Assembly (NCBI GenBank): GCA_949318235.1 | Contig: OX439127.1 | Location: 11,596,615 to 11,660,614, forward strand | From: Ecdyonurus torrentis | Taxonomy: Eukaryota; Arthropoda; Insecta; Ephemeroptera; Heptageniidae | Length of the DNA stretch: 64,000 bases | Direction: 5' to 3' | Shown: one piece after another, positions 56,355 to 64,000 of the stretch | Layout: each line of letters begins with the position of its first letter | Numbering within the stretch: the first letter of the stretch is position 1 | Position numbers and translations under genes: made by a program | The notes under the pieces: generated by a model | What the model was told of the DNA's origin: nothing | Databases searched by the model: none | The model's input: the letters and a program-made list of their open reading frames with translations, nothing else

Positions 56355-56552
<198 letters not shown>

Positions 56553-56910
56553 AAAAAGAAAAAAAAAAAGAAACACAACAATAACAACCCCCACTGCCTA
56601 TCTGGTCAAGCAAGCGCCTACATGCATAGGCAACCATTGCAGCACGACTGTATAACATGTTGTCTAACCACAAGGCGCTTCAAGTAAAAATATAATGTAC
56701 AGTTATTAACATACAAATCTTTATTCCATTGCCTTTTAGTAATAGCGTGTATGTCTACGAAGATTTGCGAATCTCCCCATAAGAAGTATGTTATATCCAT
56801 ATGATTTAAATGTCTTTATTTATGGTGAAGATTGAGGCATAAATGCATTTATTATACATATTATATAATGTGTGTGTGTGCATTTCGAATGTTGAATTTC
56901 GAGCGAGGTT

Positions 56911-57060
56911 GCATGATGATAAGAATTTTCTTGATGAAAATATTTTTGTCTTACCTACTGAGAAGACACTGGGCTTTACACTCGCTGTTGTCATTATTTT
57001 GAAGTAACTCTAATATAATAATAGTCACTTTGTACATGATATTAGAAACCCTCAATTCAG

Positions 57061-57092
<32 letters not shown>

Positions 57093-57238
57093 GTGAATTG
57101 AGTTTTTTTTTTTAATGTTATGTACAAAGTGACTATTATCATATTGGTGTTATTTCAAAATAATGACAACATCGAGTGTGAAGTCTTCACAGAAGGTAAG
57201 ACAAAAATATTTTCATCAAGAAAATTCTTATCGTGCAG
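56911..57238. repeat. Long inverted repeat with duplicated ATG/splice-donor-like unit
   Basis: The left arm (about 56911-57060) is the reverse complement of the right arm (about 57088-57238) with few differences. The two are separated by a 27-nt T run. Outward from the centre each arm shows, in order, CTG(TG)AATTGAG, TGTACAAAGTGACTATTAT, TTCAAAATAATGACAACA, an ATG frame, then AG/GTAAGACAAAAATATTTT. The right-arm ATG is at 57163 and its donor-like GT at 57196. On the minus strand the left-arm ATG is at 56994 and its donor-like GT at 56954. Similarity continues past the donor into ATCAAGAAAATTCTTATC. Two readings are open: a foldback transposon, or an inverted duplication of a promoter plus first exon. 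If transcribed through, it would form a long double-stranded hairpin. Confidence 0.8.
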
Positions 57239-60314
<3,076 letters not shown>

Positions 60315-60644
60315 TTAAAGGGATACTGGTTTCAAAATATTAAAGTGAAAAAGTAAAATTCATGATATGGGACCATGCTATGGGTCCCTTAACCCATCTG
60401 TCCCCTCACAAACTGGGGATAAAAAAAAAAAAAATAATAACTGTAAAGTAGGCAAACTTATGGATTCATGACGTCATCAATTCCGGGTGTACAATAGAAA
60501 TTGTAGCGTGGATACTACTTCCGCTTGCCTACTTTATAAGTATTCTCTCCAATTTTTACGAGAGTACTGAAGGGTTAAGGGACAATGTGTGTATGTATAA
60601 TAGTCCCATCTCGTGATTTATCATTGTGAGAATTTTTTTTTTAA
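60315..60644. mobile_element. TTAA-flanked MITE, family 2, copy B
   Basis: The left end reads TTAAAGGGATACTGG and matches copy A. Shared internal blocks include CTGTAAAGTAGGCAA, ATTCATGACGTCATCAATTC (60464-60483) and GTGATTTATCATTG. That last block lies near the right end here and, in opposite orientation, near the left end of copy A, as expected of a foldback element. The right boundary is less certain: TTAA at 60641-60644 follows a T run and the distal TIR is eroded. An A run (60421-60434) has expanded inside. Confidence 0.72.
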
Positions 60645-61158
60645 AGCTCACTGTTATATTAATATGACGTGGTTACGGAAGCATATGGAATTATGTTAAC
60701 ATGTATTATCTGTCAATAAATGCATTTTGAATTTGAATAGGGTTGCATTATTCAAGTGGTATTTACCCGTTATTTACTGTATTAAAACTTTTCAATCGTT
60801 TTTTATTTTTTATTATTATTTTTTTTTTTTACAATAATTTTTGTCTGGCAATTAATTAATACTACAGTATTTTTTTAAGCCAATTAACATTAAATCACAA
60901 TTCTTTGTCACAGCTTTTTATTTTAATTACAACCAAACTATTTATGTATATTTTTAATAAAAACAACAGTTCATGAAAATAATAATAATGAAATAAAAAG
61001 TATTACTCAGAATTACAGCAATGGTAAATTTGAAACTTTTCTTTTAAAATTGTCTAGTAGGTATAAGAGATAAGAAGTTTAAAAGAAGGACGAGTTAAAT
61101 AATATTTTCCTGATATATTCAAAGTAAGTATAGGCTCAGACTTCAACATAATTTATAG

Positions 61159-61442
61159 TTAAAGACGTAGAACACCTTGAACAAAAAACATGTCTAATAT
61201 CTGAACCTAACTGAATATCAACGTTGATTTGGCCAGAGTCATTGATTTCTAATTTATTTTCCAACAATAACACTAGTCCACGCGCGCAGAAACAGGCGAG
61301 CTGTGACGTCACAAACCCGCAGCTTCCATTTTAGGTATGGAAAATAAATTAGAAACAAATGACTCCGGCCAAATGAACGTTGATATTTAGGTATGTTGGG
61401 ATATTAGACATATTTTTTGTTGAAGGTGTTCTACGCCTTTAA
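61159..61442. mobile_element. TTAA-flanked foldback MITE, family 1, complete copy
   Basis: The element is bounded by TTAA at both ends (61159-61162, 61439-61442). Its arms are about 100 bp. The left begins TTAAAGACGTAGAACACCTT and the right ends AAGGTGTTCTACGCCTTTAA. The pairing continues through ATCAACGTTGATTTGGCC / GGCCAAATGAACGTTGAT and TCTAATTTATTTTCC / GGAAAATAAATTAGA. The centre holds GTGACGTCAC at 61313-61322. TTAA target duplications are the hallmark of piggyBac-type transposition, so a piggyBac-mobilised MITE is the likely origin. No protein is encoded. Confidence 0.85.
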
Positions 61443-62097
61443 AATTGATAAAGTAATCTTGTTTTGAAGGAAAAAAAAAATCTGTACGAGTCCTTGAAGA
61501 AAATAAAATATTAAAATACACTTTACATAAGTTACATTTATGGGGTGCAAGAAATAATATCACCTAGATTCAGGTAGTGTTTGAACTTTAATAATTCAGC
61601 TAACAGTATTGCTGATGCTTAATTAATTGAGTACAATTTTTTAATATATAAAAATGTTACGAAATATTTGTTTGAAAGATTTTTATATGAATAGTAAGCA
61701 AGCAAGTGCAAGCGTCTTCAAATATAAGACGTTGCAAGATCCCAAGAAAAACAAATTGTAAATGTTATCTTTAATTTTACTAGACATTGAAAGTGGATAG
61801 AATAAATGTACAACTTCTATTTATCGTCTTATTGAATATCACAACATTTCGTTTTACAATTAAAGTATGACAATCAAGTTACTCTATATTATTATTCACT
61901 GAATATTGTAATTTAGCATAAATTCAATACAACTTTTAACATTAGTTCTTATAGCAAAATTAGGTCCTAAGATAAAATTGAAACTGTTGCAATTTTTAAA
62001 AGAGCTCCATTTCAACTATTTTTATGATTTATTTATTTTATTATTATTTATTATTATTATTTGTTCAGCACATTAAGTATTGTTCTTTTAACGTAAC

Positions 62098-62100
<3 letters not shown>

Positions 62101-62135
<35 letters not shown>
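62101..62135 (+). repeat. Poly(T) run, 35 nt
   Basis: A perfect T run. Confidence 0.92.
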
Positions 62136-62138
<3 letters not shown>

Positions 62139-62664
62139 GTATTTTTACGTTTTTAAAAGAACATTTTTACTGAAACGCTAACTTTAGTAAACATTAAAGG
62201 AAAAAGGCTAAAACCAATGCTCCAAAATATCTAAATAAATCCCTAAATAAAGTGGAAAAAAAAAACCTTACTGTTTTTTAAGTTTTATTATCTTAATAAT
62301 TTATTTATTAAATACTAATAATAATCAATATCTTTATTAAGTCATTGTGCGGGCTTGACAGCTAGCCCTATTTTACAAAACCTTGGCCACAACATGACAA
62401 TGTTACATAAGCAAAAAATTAAGACAGTTACATACGTAGCTTTTTTTTTTTTTTTTTTTTTTTTTTAATACAACGTTGATCAACGCTATCCACTTCAAGT
62501 CTATAATTGTCAAAACTTGTTATTGGACCTGGCATTGAGATGGGATGTTAATGGATAACTTTACTGTAGAAAAAAGTTATTTTTCATAACATAAAGTACA
62601 AACCGTAATACAATACGTGTGTGTGTGTAAATGTGAGTGTGTATACATATAAATATACATATAA

Positions 62665-62670
<6 letters not shown>

Positions 62671-62734
<64 letters not shown>
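62671..62734 (+). repeat. (TA)n microsatellite
   Basis: Preceded by three ATACATATAA units. Confidence 0.96.
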
Positions 62735-62737
<3 letters not shown>

Positions 62738-63027
62738 AAGAGGAGATTTACTGTATTGGACAGTGATGAAAAGGTTGGAAAATTTAGTCGAGCGTAGATG
62801 AAGGGAAAGAGAGATGAGTTTAAGCTAAACATAGATTCGTCACAAGAGTTAGCATATCATATATATGTTGGGCCAATCTTCAAAGTGAGATGGTAAGTTG
62901 GGGTGTAAAGACAATGAGGTCAGTCAACCAAACTCTCATCCCTCAGTGGTGTGCGTAAAGAAAGCAGGAGGAATGGAGTTGTCGTCTCATAAGGTTCCTC
63001 CGTATACTCCAGGCTATGTATGCCATG

Positions 63028-63039
63028 TTGGCTAGCCAA
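63028..63039. repeat. 12-bp perfect palindrome TTGGCTAGCCAA
   Basis: A perfect palindrome in the non-repetitive segment 62860-63200, 25 bp before a 17-nt G run. Confidence 0.5.
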
Positions 63040-63063
63040 ACTTTATGACAAGGACTACACTTT

Positions 63064-63080
63064 GGGGGGGGGGGGGGGGG
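63064..63080 (+). repeat. Poly(G) run, 17 nt
   Basis: A pure G run within balanced-composition unique sequence. Confidence 0.92.
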
Positions 63081-63668
63081 TTGGAGTAGTGTTTAATGTT
63101 AGCTGACCAGCCGCGGGCTCAACAATGCAAAGCTCAACCAAGCAAATGGCTGAAAGTAATAGATAAGCTGGCAGAAGACACTAACACCAGAACCAAGTGA
63201 CCCTTTCTTATTTCAATCCTTTGTGTAAATTAACCCCTATAAAATTACTTTTGGACACTGATATAACAATTATTAATATTGTCATCAGTTTATATTATTA
63301 TTTGCAGAATAGTCATTACACATATTATCTATATCCATTAATTAAATAACCAAAATCTGTTAGTTATAATAATATTATATAATATATTGAAAATTATATC
63401 TTTACTAACAATAATTTTAATAATCAAGCAAATAAATTATTATTTCATTATTATAAAATTTGTATTTTAAAACGAAACGTTTAAAGAATAAAAAAAAAAT
63501 GTTTGTTTGTCTTAATAAAAGATTTCAATTAAAACCTTTATCAATTACCTTCAGGCTGTATATATTCTCTCTTTCATTATAATTAGTAATATAGCTTAAA
63601 ATTCTCATTTCAAATTACGTTGATTGGCTTGAATATTGTTATATGATTGGCGAGAGAATGAGTGAACA

Positions 63669-63793
<125 letters not shown>

Positions 63794-64000
63794 ATATTCT
63801 TGTGTTATCGTACTTTATTATACTCTTGTTAGTTAGTTAGAATATTGAGTGACGTTTTGGTTACATCCGCTTTTCAACTACATTCGTGATGATGTGTTGA
63901 TCAATGAGTGTAGCTCGCGGAAGCTTGATTTACGCGAGTTAAACAAAATTTATAACATTTTTAATTAAAATAATACTCCCTAATATTGATATTTTATAAG

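Larger units (their letters stand above)
61443..62859. other. AT-rich non-coding stretch
   Basis: A short hairpin-prone patch at 62341-62410 (GGGCTTGACAGCTAGCCC) lies upstream of a T run; otherwise T and TA tracts. Confidence 0.6.
62860..63240. other. Unique, balanced-composition block
   Basis: About 350 bp of non-repetitive DNA, richer in GC than its surroundings, holding the TTGGCTAGCCAA palindrome and the G17 run. No frame is recognised; it is a candidate conserved or regulatory element. Confidence 0.35.

Overview
This is AT-rich (roughly three quarters A+T) nuclear DNA from a eukaryote. It is dominated by long, nearly uninterrupted dinucleotide microsatellites ((GA/CT)n, (GT)n, (TA)n), a long (GAAA)n array, and many 20-41 nt poly(A)/poly(T) runs. 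No long conserved open reading frame, rRNA, tRNA or CRISPR array is visible. The reading frames above about 60 codons are mostly translated repeats (Ser-Leu, Tyr-Ile, Thr-His, Cys-Val, Arg-Glu) or open by chance in AT-rich DNA. The transposon content (an animal-type hAT with a TTF zinc-finger remnant, and TTAA-flanked foldback elements) points to an invertebrate animal. An arthropod is my best guess, but the sequence does not fix the lineage. The window reads as an intergenic or large intronic stretch.

Recognisable structure lies in small mobile elements. A 1.7-kb hAT copy (45856-47566) sits in a TA microsatellite with an 8-bp TATATATA duplication and carries a broken transposase N-terminus. 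A 658-bp hAT-type MITE (37934-38591) has 8-bp duplications ATTGATTC, CGATAA-rich subterminal repeats and a second foldback element nested inside. Two TTAA-flanked foldback families each occur twice (26556 and 61159; 52100 and 60315), and all four copies carry the CRE palindrome TGACGTCA. Further foldback elements lie at 3641, 16364 and 42361.

The most unusual item is a long inverted repeat at 56911-57238 with arms of about 150 bp around a T tract. Each arm contains a short ATG frame running into a GTAAGAC splice-donor-like site. A third, single copy of the same unit lies 55 kb away at 1993-2115.

GC- and CpG-rich islands stand out from the background at 17870-18210, 53960-54165 and 55560-55990. 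The last has a strong minus-strand GTAAGT donor at its edge and, about 300 bp to its left on the + strand, a TATA-like motif. If a host gene starts in this window, 53.9-56.0 kb is where to look. Nothing here supports a coordinated multi-gene system.
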